Shown in pieces: positions 21,323-33,181 of a stretch of 64,000 nt of DNA. Numbering within the stretch: position 1 is the first letter of the stretch; every line of letters begins with the position of its first letter. This DNA is from Manduca sexta (taxonomy: Eukaryota; Arthropoda; Insecta; Lepidoptera; Sphingidae): assembly GCF_014839805.1 (NCBI RefSeq), contig NC_051123.1:2648727-2712726 (forward strand), read 5' to 3'. The notes beneath the pieces were generated by a model. The model was not told the origin of the DNA. It worked only from the letters and a program-made list of their open reading frames with translations, and did no database searches. A program made the position numbers and the translations under genes.

Positions 21323-24300
21323 GTTATAATCACTCATCCATTAGACGACTAATGTAGGTAGTACTCATCTAATTACCATCTCTGTAGAAGCATAGTTACA
21401 TTTTATTTAGTCGGTTTATATTATGTTGAACTAATAGCTTTACTCATATGTGAGAACGACACTATATATTAATTAAAAACAAAAGCAACACTGGCTGGTA
21501 TTGAAATGTGGTTCAAGGGAAAAAAATGCAACGAAATCAAAAACAAGTTCTTCGTAAATATGCCAGCTCTAACTCTCAACATCTGTTCGGCAAATGTGTT
21601 CGTAAATAACACGTGAGAACTAAATAACTCACTCGAGAAAATATACTTCCGATGTTTATAAATATAAAGGTGAAAAGCCGGCATAGTGGGTTAATACAAT
21701 CAGCTGGTGTATGAGATAGTTTAGGCAAGAAACTCTTCAAGGAATAATTGGAAGACTAGCTTTATACTTTACCACAATAGTTTCAAGAGCTTAGACAGAC
21801 GAATGTACAGCCTAACTCCACCACATTCAAAACAGGTTTTAAAAACGAAATAACCTAAATACTTAATACAGTTAAGACTATCTGAATCCACATCAATAAT
21901 TATCATCGGGTGCAGTGTGGTCGTATAAAAATCGAACGAAGAAACAGTATAACTAAATGACCATAGCCTGACAAGTTATTTACTCATGAAAATCAATTAT
22001 TTAGCTCCTCAAAGGGTTTACCCCTGTAATCACGCTCTATTAATTGCTACATAATTTGCGCTATATATAGTATAGGGTGGAAACTAAGCCACGTGGAACA
22101 TTCTAGAGCAATTAAAAAAACTAGTGCATCCGTTATTAGCTAGGATATCGACCTCGAGAAAATGACGGATTATTGAATTTTTAATAGCTTTCTTTTTATT
22201 GCAGTGAGTGGTAGTTTATAATTTTAATTTAGCGATGATTCTAAGTTACGTAGTAGATATTTTACTCTCAAATTTCAGGATTTCTAAATATTATAATCTA
22301 GAATTGTAAGGAGGTGATAAAATGAATACCCCACTGTATTTTATTGGTTGCGAACATTAAACAGTATGGTTAGTTATAAACCGAAAATCAGGACCAAATT
22401 TCTGCTCCAAAAGTTATGACCAATTGGTAATAATTCATCTTACTTGAAACGTTCGTATGCTAAGATGTCAAAGCGTCCTTAGATAATACTACAAAAACAA
22501 CATATAAAATGAAAATATGCTAATGTGCGCAATAAAAATGTGATTTGTAATCACGACGTAGAAAAAAATATGAAGTATTTTACATTGCATTTTGCTAGTT
22601 CACGATAGATTGAGTTATTGTCACATAAGTGGAATTGTTTTTGTATGACAATCTTCCTCCGTTCTATATAAATTTAGAACTCTTTGATTGGTCATGGAAA
22701 AATAAAGTATATCTAAGTTTTTTGAAAATGTTACTCTCTGAAATACTAAAGGAATTCCATTTATTTCTGTACTCAAAGAAAGTCAAAAGCTCCTAATTAA
22801 CATGGATTTTTATCTTGTTTCACACAAGAGGCCTCCATAGGCTTCCATAGGCCTCCATAGGCCTGCAAATTCCACAAACAAAAGAGCTTACATTTTTTAC
22901 TACTTTATTTAACGCTTGTAGAGTTCTTCTTCTTTACTCATACGAACTCTACATAAAAATTTCTTCATTTTTTTTTGACTTGTAAGGTAAATCAATAAAC
23001 AGCTGAGAGCTAGTGGTGCATATCTCAAAGGAATGCAACCCTCAAGTCCGTTACGTTTCTTTTTACGTGAAATATTTTATTTGTACGGTTTTACTATGTC
23101 GTAAACCGGAGCCTGTGCATGCTCGGCGCGGGATCTTTATGCATATTTTACGTTGAGAGGAGGATACTTTATACGGAGTCTCCGACGTATGTATGGTGAA
23201 AAACAACAGTAGTTTCTTCCAAACCACAAGCTCAGGGGTACTGTGACCACTTACTATCACGTGGGCTGTTAGTTTCGAAAAATCTCAAGGAACACATTTC
23301 CGAGTTTTAAAGTTTTAATATACTATTATTTTGAAACGAAACTACTTACTCGTCTTGACTTTTACTAACATTGTGCCAAAATGAATTTCTGATTAAAGAA
23401 TAATTTGACAAAAATCTCAGTTTTATTTTTATGATTTTTTGATTATTTTAGTATTTTAAATAAGTGCGACATTACGTGTAACTTTATTTCTAACTTTAAC
23501 TATGATGTTATTGTCCCGACAAATTCTTCTAGTTGTAGTGGTCTTAAGGCATTTAAAATTAAAATTACTATTTATTGATATTTATTTTGTTCGAAACTTA
23601 TGCTTTTTATTTTACATCAACGGTTCTAGTAAATTATTCTTAAGTGTTATTTTAAAGAAGTTAAGTATGCGGTTTCATTTTATGACGCAATGTCGGATGA
23701 CCCTGTAAAATACTATGCTAGTATTATAATCATTCACTCGTAAAATACATAAATACTTAATTTTATGATCTAACCTTATATTAACTCTTAGTCGAAGGTA
23801 AACATATTAAATGTCGAAATAGACAAAAACATATTAAATTTTTATTGTTTCTCGTAAATTACTGTCATATTACTTTACCGAGTAAAGGCGATTTATTACC
23901 AACTTAATATTATTTGTACATTGTGAAAACAAGACGATCGTCTCGGCGTCTTTGGGGATCAAAATTCGTAGACCTTTCAAACTATATATTAATGAAAAAC
24001 ATATACTTGGAGCTTGCCTTAAAACTTCTGAGTTGCCGTGCTAAGCGCAAAAGCGGCATGTCAAGGAAACCTTATTTCGAGATAATCGAAGTTTTGTAAA
24101 TATAGTTTTGTATAACTGAGATAGAGAAACTATTTTAAGTTTTTTTTTAACAAGTTCTAAACAAGATATCGTTATTTAGGTGAGTTCATTGGATGGGTAT
24201 TTCTTTAGGCCATCTGACGACATAAAAATCAAGATTTAGATTTTTATTGATGCCGCTTTTGAGCTTAGCACAGCAGTGAGAATATATTCGTCACATAACT

Positions 24301-24926
24301 ACTAAATACAAAAGTCATATTTTAATCTATGCTTACAAATATACAGGGTAATTTTGACATCGCGTTACAAAATAAAACCACATACTCATCTCCTTGTAAA
24401 TAACACTACAATAAGTTCCTTGAGCCGTAGATGTAAAATAAAAAGTGTAAATTTAGAACATAATATTTATTTATTTATCAATTAAGTATCACAAAAGCTT
24501 ACAGTGGAAATACACCAAGACGCTTGAGTGAAAAAAAAAAAACAACAATTAGACAAAATAAAACAAAACGAAACAATAAAAATTATCAAGAAAAAACAAC
24601 TACTTACATTCTACATAAAAATATTAATAAAAAGTAATTTTAATTTAATGGGCCCAAAGCCACTATTGCTACTTTAAGAGAATTTCTCGCAGAGACAACA
24701 TCATACTTTCAGTCAGAAATAGTCACGCACACGTCATATTCGCATTAAATTAAAAAGGGATAAAAAAATCTGAAAACTAAGCCAGGATATGGTGAAAATA
24801 TTCATTATTAATGGATGATTTTTGGCACAATGTCAACAAAGGTGAAGACGACTATGTGGGTTCATTTAGTAACTCAATGTCAAAATGATCCTGTATATAG
24901 TAATTAATGAGTACTATTAAGATTAA
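21323..24926. other. AT-rich DNA; small tandem and inverted repeats only
   Basis: No gene seen. 22831-22860 is a 10-bp unit GCCTCCATAG repeated three times with one change. 24034-24064 and 24246-24276 are inverted copies (GTGCTAAG.GCAAAAGCGGCAT and its complement), about 180 bp apart. The frames at 23063-23260 (minus) and 23914-24099 (plus) have no recognisable domain. Confidence 0.4.
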
Positions 24927-25190
24927 CCCCCTTATTCATAAACGTTTTTTATCTAAGGACGGAGTAAAGCTGTGATAATAAGCCTGTTTCTCAGTGCCCA
25001 ACGGCACCGAGAAATAGACATAGGGCCGTTGTGATGGGTTATTATTGTTGTATTTCAATATTAGCCAATCACAACGGCCCTACGTCTACGCACTGCGAAG
25101 ACTGCCATGCCGTCAGCACTGAGAAACAGACTTGTTATCGCAGCCTTACTCGGTCGTTAGATAAAAAACGTTTATGAATAAGGGGGTTAA
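24923..25190. mobile_element. piggyBac-like MITE with TTAA target sites
   Basis: A 260-bp element (24927-25186) lies between TTAA at 24923-24926 and TTAA at 25187-25190. Its ends are long inverted repeats starting CCCCCTTATTCATAAACG and matching for at least 70 bp with few changes. The inner part is also self-complementary (GGGCCGTTGTGAT / ATCACAACGGCCC around 25023-25080). TTAA duplication plus a CCC terminus is the signature of the piggyBac superfamily. No transposase is encoded, so it is non-autonomous. Confidence 0.85.
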
Positions 25191-25408
25191 CGCAATATCA
25201 AAATATAATATATATGTTCAGGATTATGACGGTTGTAAGTTGTAATTATGTATATAGTTTATTACATTCCCTTTAGGCCTGTATCGTCAAACATGAAAGG
25301 AAACCTTATTAAAAGTTTCATCAAGTTATCTTATTTACATTATGGGTAAAGTTTGTGTGTTCTTTGGCAGCGGTTATTGCAGAATAGATTTGGTAAATTC
25401 TATCGGGG

Positions 25409-25761
25409 TAGGCAGAGGAAACCGGCGATAGTCTAGTTGGTTGTGGAACGGACAGCCGATACGAAAGTCCGTAGGTTCAAAACCCAAGGGCACACACCTC
25501 TGACTTTTCTAAAATTATGTGTGTATTCTTTGTGAATTACCGCTTGCTTTAACGGTGAAGGAAACATCGTGAGGAAACCTACATACCTGAAAAGTTCTCT
25601 ACAGGGATTTCGAGCGTGTGTGAAGTCTACCAATCCGCACTAGGCCAGCGTGGTGGACTAAGGCCTAATCCCTCCCTGTAGTAGAGGAGGCTCGTGCCCA
25701 ACAGCGGGACGGTATATAATACAGGGTTGATATTATTATATTATTATTATTTTAGGCAGAG
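25409..25761 (+). repeat. SINE-A, full length, inserted into a SINE-B scrap
   Basis: Element 25418-25752 with direct repeats TAGGCAGAG at 25409-25417 and 25753-25761. The B-box is mutated (GGTTCAAAACC). The target is itself a minus-strand SINE-B piece: GGGGTAGGCAGAG on the left continues as TTGTAACTAAAGTGGTTCGC on the right. Confidence 0.87.
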
Positions 25762-25962
25762 TTGTAACTAAAGTGGTTCGCCGGTATAGCATTTACTCAT
25801 AGCTTCACAAATTATGTATTCTTGGGGAACGAATTTCTTACTGGATTGTTTTTTGCAGAATGTAGATCTTGATCTTTGTTCAATAGTTCATTAAAATTAA
25901 TTCAAATTTATGCGATTCTTTTTGACAACTAAACATCTTTAAAAAGCTTAACGTTTCCAATG

Positions 25963-26036
25963 ATAATAATAAAAACATCAACCCTGTATTATAAACTGTC
26001 CCACTGCTGTGCACGGGCCTCCTCTGCTGCTGAGAG
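25963..26036 (-). repeat. SINE-A tail fragment
   Basis: AATAATAATAAAAACATCAA then CCCTGTATTATAAACTGTCC is the 3' 70 bp of SINE-A in reverse. It stops abruptly at CTGCTGCTGAGAG. Confidence 0.7.
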
Positions 26037-26314
26037 TTTGCAATATTAGTATAAAACAGATGTTATAATTTATAGTTCTTATTTCTCGAGCGACCTCGAA
26101 AGAACATGTAAGTGATTTTTTTTTCCTTATTATATCACGAACCTAAAGGTAACGTCACTAGCTTACTCTAGACAGACTGGGAATTGAAGTCAAAACTGTA
26201 CTGTTTAAAATCCAAGAACTTTATCATTGGACCAATGGCCGGATACGATCAAAACATAGTAGTTACCAACGTATGCCAATAAGTCGATAATATAGATACC
26301 CTTGAGCATGCTAT

Positions 26315-26550
26315 CGCTGGTGGTAAGATGTATTTTATACCTGACCAGATAGCGACCACCGAGAAGTTAAAACCCACCATAGTGGCTCATGTCAGTGTGT
26401 CGCGTTCCAGGATCAGCCTGTGCATATCAGGTCCCAACAGGCCGGCATAATTGTGTCGACTGCCAAGGGGTAATCATCTCTCGTCAGTCGACATCCTATA
26501 GGACCCCACTCCACTTGCCATCAGGTGCAGTGAGGTGCCTTGTCGTTCAG
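26315..26550 (+). repeat. Repeat D, full copy with intact hairpin
   Basis: CTGGTGGTAAGATGTATTTT to GTGCAGTGAGGTGCC, ending near an A-rich run. TGTCGACTG (26454-26462) pairs perfectly with CAGTCGACA (26485-26493). The 116-codon frame at 26389-26739 reads across this repeat and is not a gene. Confidence 0.75.
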
Positions 26551-26954
26551 GTAAAAAAAAACCCCACCACCACTCCCACCCACTCCGAAAATATCTCGCT
26601 TACAAATGTAATTTGTAAGCACGCTTGTAAGCGTTTATCTAGTTTCAAGTTTTCAGAAGGAGTTTGTCATGCCAGCCGCATGATGCCGTGCGAGATTATT
26701 AACTTCAAAGCGCCAATTATACGCTCACAAAAGAAATAATTTTCTTTAAGTTAACAAGAATTCTCTTTGATGTACCGGTTTTTGGATATTGCCTGTTCTT
26801 GCTTATCTTGGATAAGTGTTTACGCAGAGTTAGATAAGGAATAAACATCATAAATTCTGACTTAATGATTTCTTATTTACGTGAATGTTTACTGAAATAA
26901 AATTAGTTATCGGACTTTTTGAACGATCAACGCAACCGTATGCCCCGTGACCAT

Positions 26955-27060
26955 GAAGATTGTAAACTTCGAAACGTCGAAAGAAAATTTAAATATAAAA
27001 CACCACGATAAAATCCTAAAAATAGTTTTATTTTGATATATGTTGACTTATGAAACAATA
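26955..27060 (+). repeat. Repeat G copy
   Basis: CCCCGTGACCATGAAGATTG, AACTTCGAAACGTCGAAAG and ACCACGATAAAATCC.AAAAATAGTTTTATTT. Best plus-strand match to the copy at 61318. Confidence 0.55.
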
Positions 27061-28092
27061 AATAATATAACCTTAGATCATCTAGAAAGAAAGCTTCATT
27101 GCCATTAATAAAAACTTATGTATAAAAATGAAAATTTAAAATTCATTTATTATCAATTTCGCGAGTACATATATGAATGAACTGATCTTGACAACAATAA
27201 ATAAACCAATTGAATTTTTTTTCTCTATATCATAGTACTGTTTATACCTCCAACTGATTTTGAAAAGAACAACACCAGAATTTCTAGCCCGTTCTTCTCT
27301 GGTGAGAAATGCTTTCCGAAATGGCAGAGTTAATATTGACGGAATCTAAATAATGTATATCATTTTACAGGTTCAAATAAATTATTTAATTTTATTTCAT
27401 TATATCACTTTTAATGTTACAACTACATAGAAAATGAAATGCATAGATACCGTTTTAAAAAATAAAAAAAAAATAAAATACAGCTGTTTTATTAACACTA
27501 ACCTGACAAATACAACAGAGTTTTGACGTTTTGTGAACGTGTATGACAATTTGATGTTATATTTTGGCAGAAAGGCAACATACAAGCCGAGTCTAACATG
27601 ATGTTTCAGATTTTTAATTACTTCAGGTTGGAATTGGCGAAATTAATCTTTATGTTCGCTTTCTATAAAAAAAAAGTTTGTCGAACTATGGGTGCATTCG
27701 TGGGTAAAGATACTAATTGTATCTCTGTCTACCCCTTTGAATTAAAGTGGTTTAACACTTGACGATGTGGCAACATTTTTTTTTATTCGGATAATCGACG
27801 GTACCTAAACTCAACATCAAGTTTTAAACATCATTAATACATTTTTTTGCACGCAAATTGCTATAACGACAATATTATGATAAAAAAGAACCAGCTAAAA
27901 ATATTTTAATTAACACCACGTTGTTATAAATAGAACGACCCGCCATTTTGGATACTAAATGGCTCTTGTAAATTACGATGTGACAAAGATTTTAGCTTAG
28001 GTATAACTTAGTTACTAGACTTGCAAGTTTTAAACTTAGTCATATAAATTATTTGACAAGATTAAATTTATGCGAAGATGGATTGAATGAAT
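27061..28092. other. AT-rich DNA, no feature seen
   Basis: No coding signal and no recognised repeat. Confidence 0.4.
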
Positions 28093-28432
28093 CTTTCTTA
28101 GCCGAATTTCGCCCACGACATCAATCTTAACGGATCAACTAGGGACGCAGGAGATATAGTAGTACACAAGTATACGCAATGCACTGCTGTACTCTCTGTT
28201 CCTTCACTCTCATAATCCGGTGAGACGGCAATCTGACATGACCAGAGAGAGGCCAGGCGCAGAACCAACGGCTTTACTTGCTTTCCTTACTCCGAGCTTA
28301 TTGAGTTATTTTTAAGATGGAAAAACTGAGTTTAAATTATTTCTGGCCCGACCCAGCGTAAGAACCCAAAACAGTGCGGTAGTCGTACTTGTTTCGCGTA
28401 TGCAGTACAACTACGTCACCGAGGCAGTCATT
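28093..28432 (-). repeat. SINE-C, full length with tRNA-like head
   Basis: The reverse complement starts with a tRNA-like head (TGCCTCGGTGACGTAGTTGT, then a decayed B-box GGGTTCTTACGC). It continues through GGCCCGACC, the CCGTTGGTTCTGCGCCTGGC body and TGAGAGTGAAGGAACAGAGA, and ends GGGCGAAATTCGGCTAAG. This copy shows that SINE-C is tRNA-derived and gives the reference for the truncated copies. Confidence 0.75.
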
Positions 28433-28505
28433 ATTATTCAGGAAAATTGATTAAAACTTACTGAAGTGTTCAATACTATTAAACCATGCTAGACTGACAG
28501 TAATA

Positions 28506-28574
28506 TCGTATGTCTAACCTACTATCAGGCGAACGGCTAGGCCAGGTAGTCTCGTCATTGAATCGAATAAAAAC
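28506..28574 (+). repeat. Repeat E 3' end
   Basis: Only the last 70 bp: CTATCAGGCGAACGGCTAGG then GTCTCGTCATTGAATCGAAT and an A run. Confidence 0.5.
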
Positions 28575-29243
28575 TAAATGCCCGCCACTACAAGTCATAA
28601 ACAGTCGCAACTTTATCCAAAACCTCGAATAACAAAATGCTACATATTGGTATAATGCGATCAACTTGAAACATGATGTTAACTTTAATGTAAAGTAATT
28701 AAACTGGCTGCAAACCTTTTCATACAACAACTACTTTCATAACGCATTTGGACATAACAATACATACCCGATATGTATATATTTAGTTATATTTGTTTTC
28801 ATTAATAGATTCTTATTATGCACATTCTTGGTCACAAATTATATTCATAATACGTACGATTACCATCTTAATTAACTAAACATTCTACAGTGGAACATAA
28901 CAAGCTCAATAAGCAAATAAATGTGAAAAATGCTCATAAATATTATTGTGATGATGTCATCGTTTGTGAATCGGATATGTGTGCCTGTGTGTACATTACT
29001 GCGCTATAATATTTATTTATTTATTTATTTGGGAAATTTACAGCGATCTTAATAAAAAATACAATGCTTCTTTTAATTACATTAGGTTAAATATGGCCAA
29101 TTACAAATTTCCTCAAATTAATACAATGAAAAAACATAAAACATAAATCTGTGGAAGTACATAAATTTTTAAATTATCACATATTAAATTCATTAGTACA
29201 GACTACAGTGTGAAAGTGTGTTTGTGTATAAGTATAATAATAT
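28575..29243. other. AT-rich DNA with a TATT microsatellite and a LINE-type tail
   Basis: 28999-29030 is a (TATT)n run, followed by GGGAAATTTACAGCGATCTT and more AT-rich text to about 29225. This resembles a common retroposon 3' end in reverse. No coding signal. Confidence 0.4.
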
Positions 29244-29830
29244 ATAGGCATAGCTCGGGTAACACATTGCCACATTGGGAGGTGACACTCGACATGAGCG
29301 ACATTTAAGTAACATCGGGTTGGGTAAACGGGACAGCTTAAATGAACTTCTTAAAATCTCATAGTAGATACATGCAAGTTTTTGTGTGTGAAGTTATTGA
29401 TTAAGGCCATTAGGAGGGTGCAGGTGGGCGGCAGGGGGCTGTCCGTTGTTATTTATATACCATTACTATCTATTAGTACATTGTTGTGACCCACGGAATG
29501 GATAGCAGTGTGGCTGGTAGGCTTAGAGCTGCCTTTAACGCAGAGGGCATCCTTTATTGCACGCAGACTTCAGAGTCCCTCCCAACAAAGGAGACAGGCT
29601 GCACAAGACGGCGCTTAGCAAGGGCATTTGCGGATGAAAACTAGGCATCTTCAGTCAAAGGACGGCCGTCTCAGCCGACGAAGGTTACCGGGCACTTTCA
29701 GTTGGTATTGCCGGGAATTAGGTGTACATAGTTTGGACTGGAGCTAGGGGTCATCCAACGTTTTCCTTCTCTGCGGCGGCTCAATGCCGCCCCAGTCGGC
29801 CCCCATAAGGGGAAATCAACGCAGTTAAGC
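29244..29830. repeat. Unassigned moderately GC-rich segment at the start of the duplication
   Basis: Also at 43602-44190. GC-richer than its surroundings and possibly derived from a retroelement, because both duplication copies begin exactly here. Both strands are full of stop codons. I could not assign it to a family. Confidence 0.35.
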
Positions 29831-30975
29831 TGGATATTTCATGCAGATGTAACTTTAGACTTGTCTTTTGACAGGAATTGAATCTTTCAAAGCTGGCTTA
29901 TCCTCTGTGAGTTTATAAAAACTGTGTTACGTACTATTAAATAAGTAACGCTATACGTATTTGTAGTGTAGCTTACCTCTGTATGCACACGACGTCTGTT
30001 TTTGTCACAAGCTGTTATATGAAATGAAATTTAATTGAAAATTTCGCTTCATCAGTAATTTACAGATTTCCTGAAATAATAGTTACCTGAAAGGTAATTG
30101 CATCGGGAAATGAATTTTGCTTTCGCATTTTCCAATTTGCACTGAAAATTGTTAAAAACCACATTTTAATCATGACACAAATTTTAATTTGCATGTTACA
30201 AAATAAAGTAGACATTTCACCTCCTCAGTATATTCGCTTTGTCTTTTGATTCTATCGCATAAGGAACTGAGTAGTTTAATGTTCGATTTCTAAATAATTT
30301 TGTATGTAATTTTCTAATACGAGTTGCCAGGATCATATTATACTGGGCTAGTTGAGGTCAATTAGGCGACCAGGTTATTTTTAGGGGAGGTCTATGTCAC
30401 CAGTGGTCTCCAATAAGGCGACCAGTCGTAAAGGTTTAGTTAAATAATTCTATAATATGCATACATTTTGCTATCCAAGAGTACAAATTTTCATCGCACG
30501 AGAATTTTATTAAACTACATTAGATTGGTTTGCAAAGTATAAAATGTACTTTTTTAAAATGTATTACGCTAAACAGAAACAAAATAGTGTGCAAAACTCG
30601 TAAAGAAACCACGCAATTGCTTTCCTGAAAGGTTAAAACGCGGCAGGAAATGACGTCACAAACTTCAAAGATGGCGGGAGCGAACGCCATATTGTGATTG
30701 TTTTCGCGAAATTCGCGGGAATGCAGCTGAATGAAATGTGATTTAAAAGTTTTCAAAATATTTGTGAATTTTCTTGTAGTATACGTTTTTATGGAAAATA
30801 TTTATCTAGTAATTTGTTTTTATGTTATAAATAAAAAGACAATTGGTTAATTAGTTGTAGCTTGCTAATTATGAAATTGATGGGCTCTTGTGTTCTATTT
30901 CATATAACATAAAAAAAATATGAATTGTCTCATTGTAATATATTATTGTAATTAGTCCGCCTATATATTGTAATA
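29831..30975. other. AT-rich part of duplication, copy 1
   Basis: No gene seen. It includes 30658-30853, present only in copy 1 (copy 2 joins GACGTC at 45037 directly to GTTGTAG at 45038). That 196-bp segment starts at a perfect CRE palindrome TGACGTCA (30651-30658) and contains CAAAGATGGCGGGAGCGAAC. Confidence 0.5.
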
Positions 30976-31078
30976 AGAAGTGTAGATAATTAAATACAAT
31001 TAATTGGTAGAAATAAAATTTTTGTTCGACGACAGGCTAGTCTTAATTAGTCACTTCGAATTTTTATAACAGATATAC

Positions 31079-31341
31079 CTAGGTGGCAGTCCTGGATTTG
31101 TCAATAGGCCGGATAGGCCGTGGCCTATGGGCGGCACCCTCTTAGGGGCGATAGATTTCAGGGGACAGTCACTCGATTTCATTAATCATTCGTTTATTAT
31201 CTTTAATGCTTTCCATAATACAAACAAATGGAAAATTATTAAGTATTTTAGAAACCTACATACATAAACCAACCTACATGGAGCGGCGGAAATACAGTGA
31301 CCTACACTGATAAAAAATATAAATCCGGGACTGCTAGAGGG
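31079..31341. mobile_element. hAT-like MITE, present only in copy 1
   Basis: Element 31087-31333 (247 bp) has inverted ends CAGTCCTGGATTT and AAATCCGGGACTG. It is flanked by 8-bp near-repeats CTAGGTGG (31079-31086) and CTAGAGGG (31334-31341). The duplicate has an unoccupied site CTAGGCGA at 45601-45608. An 8-bp duplication and CAG termini fit the hAT superfamily. No transposase is present. Confidence 0.7.
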
Positions 31342-31614
31342 TGTTTATCAACACAATAATTCAAGATACCAGAATCACAACGTCACTGGCCCTTATGACA
31401 ATGGTCTTGAAAGTTCTCGTAATGGACATAAAACGTTAACTTTATTGCGTATGTGTGACTTTGATTTGTTTTTGTCGTTAATCAAGAGACATCACGACCG
31501 TCTGCCCGCATTATATTAAAATTTATTTATTACTGACGTTTGGCCCTTGAATCAAAATGTTTGTAAGGGTGTGCTTATAAGTACAGTTAGCCACGAACGA
31601 AGCTGAACCAATAA

Positions 31615-31765
31615 AGAATTGAAATAAAACTATTTTGCGGATTTATAGCGGTTTTTATATTATAATTTTCTTCCGACGTTTAAATGATTTTGCAGCCTTC
31701 ATGGTCACGGGGCGGATTAAGGTGTCGGTCATCCGAAAAGTCAAAGATACAATATCTACCATAAA
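31615..31765 (-). repeat. Repeat G copy (duplicate at 45900-46045)
   Basis: AAATAAAACTATTTTGCGGA, then CTTCCGACGTTTAAATGATT and GCAGCCTTCATGGTCACGGG. It continues past the usual end to ATCCGAAAAGTCAAAGATAC, as does the copy at 61318-61480. Confidence 0.55.
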
Positions 31766-31904
31766 TATCTGCATGTAAATTTTATTTCAATGACTAATGT
31801 TTCCTAGTACACATGTTCTCTTCTTCTCACAACTTGGGATCCTTTAAACGGAGTGCGAAGAAGCAATTAAGCAGGACGGAATAACTGAGACGATCGTCCG
31901 AAGA

Positions 31905-31988
31905 TGTTTATCTCTTGGCAGTCGACATGTTTATTGGCATCTCTTCATTTATCAACAGGTGCAATGATGCCACTTGAGGCCACGATAA
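31905..31988 (+). repeat. Repeat D fragment (duplicate at 46190-46273)
   Basis: TTATCTCTTGGCAGTCGACA then CATTTATCAACAGGTGCAAT matches the 3' third of repeat D. Confidence 0.45.
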
Positions 31989-32261
31989 AAAAAGTTCCAA
32001 ATAACTACGATCCGCAATAGTTAGGAATTATGATCGACTTATAACAAGTTAGCGCTTTAGGACGAAAAATACGCTAAAATGTACACCGTAACATATTAAG
32101 TATTGACAAAGATCTATTTATAAACAATACAAATAATATGATCATGGCAAATATTACTTTGTGAATTTACGATTTACAATGCAGTGTTAATGAACCATGC
32201 ATGAAATACTCGAAGCGTAAATAGCCGTGTAGTTAAATAAGTACTAACAAAGTGCTAAAAT

Positions 32262-32332
32262 AGATACTAGCTTTTGCTGCGGCTTTGGCCGTATATCCTT
32301 GTTAACACACGTTATAAAGAAGGTGAGTGGTG
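32262..32332 (-). repeat. Helitron 3'-end scrap (duplicate at 46551-46620)
   Basis: A-CTAGCTTTTGCTGCGGCT then TTATAAAGAAGGTGAGTGG is a decayed reverse Helitron terminus of the same type as 37446. Confidence 0.45.
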
Positions 32333-32705
32333 TGTATACCTAGGACGGTAGTATAGTTATAATTGTATATAGTACGAGTACAACTACTGCGCTGAGATCC
32401 TAGATTTGATTTCCGGGTCGGGGCAAAATAATTGTGAGTTTTTTTTCTTTCTTAGAAATTACCCAGTCGCAGCTCGGATTCAGGAAATTGGCGGTGTGAG
32501 GCCCCGTGCCTCGAAAAGCATGTAAGGCCGTTGGTAATGCGCCTGATCTCTTTTCGGTCTTCACCATCCCATCGGACTATGAGAGTGAATGAACAGAGAG
32601 TGCTTTGTGTATTGTGCACACACTTGTGCACTATAATATCTCCTGCGTGGCAGATCTCCGTTGCCATTGAACGCTTTGGTCGAAATTTGGTTAGGAAGAA
32701 AGCCT
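32333..32705 (+). repeat. SINE-C, with head (duplicate at 46621-46985)
   Basis: Head with ACTACTGCGCTGAGATCCTA and a B-box-like GATTTCCGGGTCGGGGC. Then GGCCGTTGGTAATGCGCCTG, ACTATGAGAGTGAATGAACA and the tail GATCTCCGTTGCCATTG. The body between head and core includes a T-rich run typical of the family. Confidence 0.7.
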
Positions 32706-33181
32706 ACCTGTGTCAGTTGTCAAGACGCTTTTCTACAACGACTTACGTTAATCGTTTTTTTTTATGGGAATAATATATTCTAGAGATAATTCTGTAGGTA
32801 ACATTGTCTGTTTGTCACTCGGAACAATTTGAACTTTAATGATTGCAGACTACTAAACTTCCTTAAAACAATTACATCCGTTTTAATTTAAAGATGTCTT
32901 TCCATTATACGAGCTTGAAGCGTCCCAGCGTAACAAAGTTGTGAGTTTGCAAAATCCTCACGACTCTGAAATACGTAATCTGTGAACGAAATATCATTTA
33001 AAGCGATAAAGTTATAATTAACAATTTGAATAATTTACGTCAGTTTAGATTCGCAATTTTTTTTTGCCAGGAGTACCTTCCAGGTGGGTAGATGTTTGTT
33101 TATTTCTGCCATTAAACGGCATGCAATGTTGTGTTATAATGTAACGGATATCGTCCTATTGGGTATTGACACAATATATTA

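Noticed and set aside
23914..24099. 61-codon basic frame
   Set aside because: No family resemblance, and partly within a small inverted repeat.
29244..29830. Possible LINE protein on the minus strand (a frame reading MALINNFTHKNLH)
   Set aside because: Stops interrupt both strands and I could not tie the residues to a specific family, so it is listed only as an unassigned segment.
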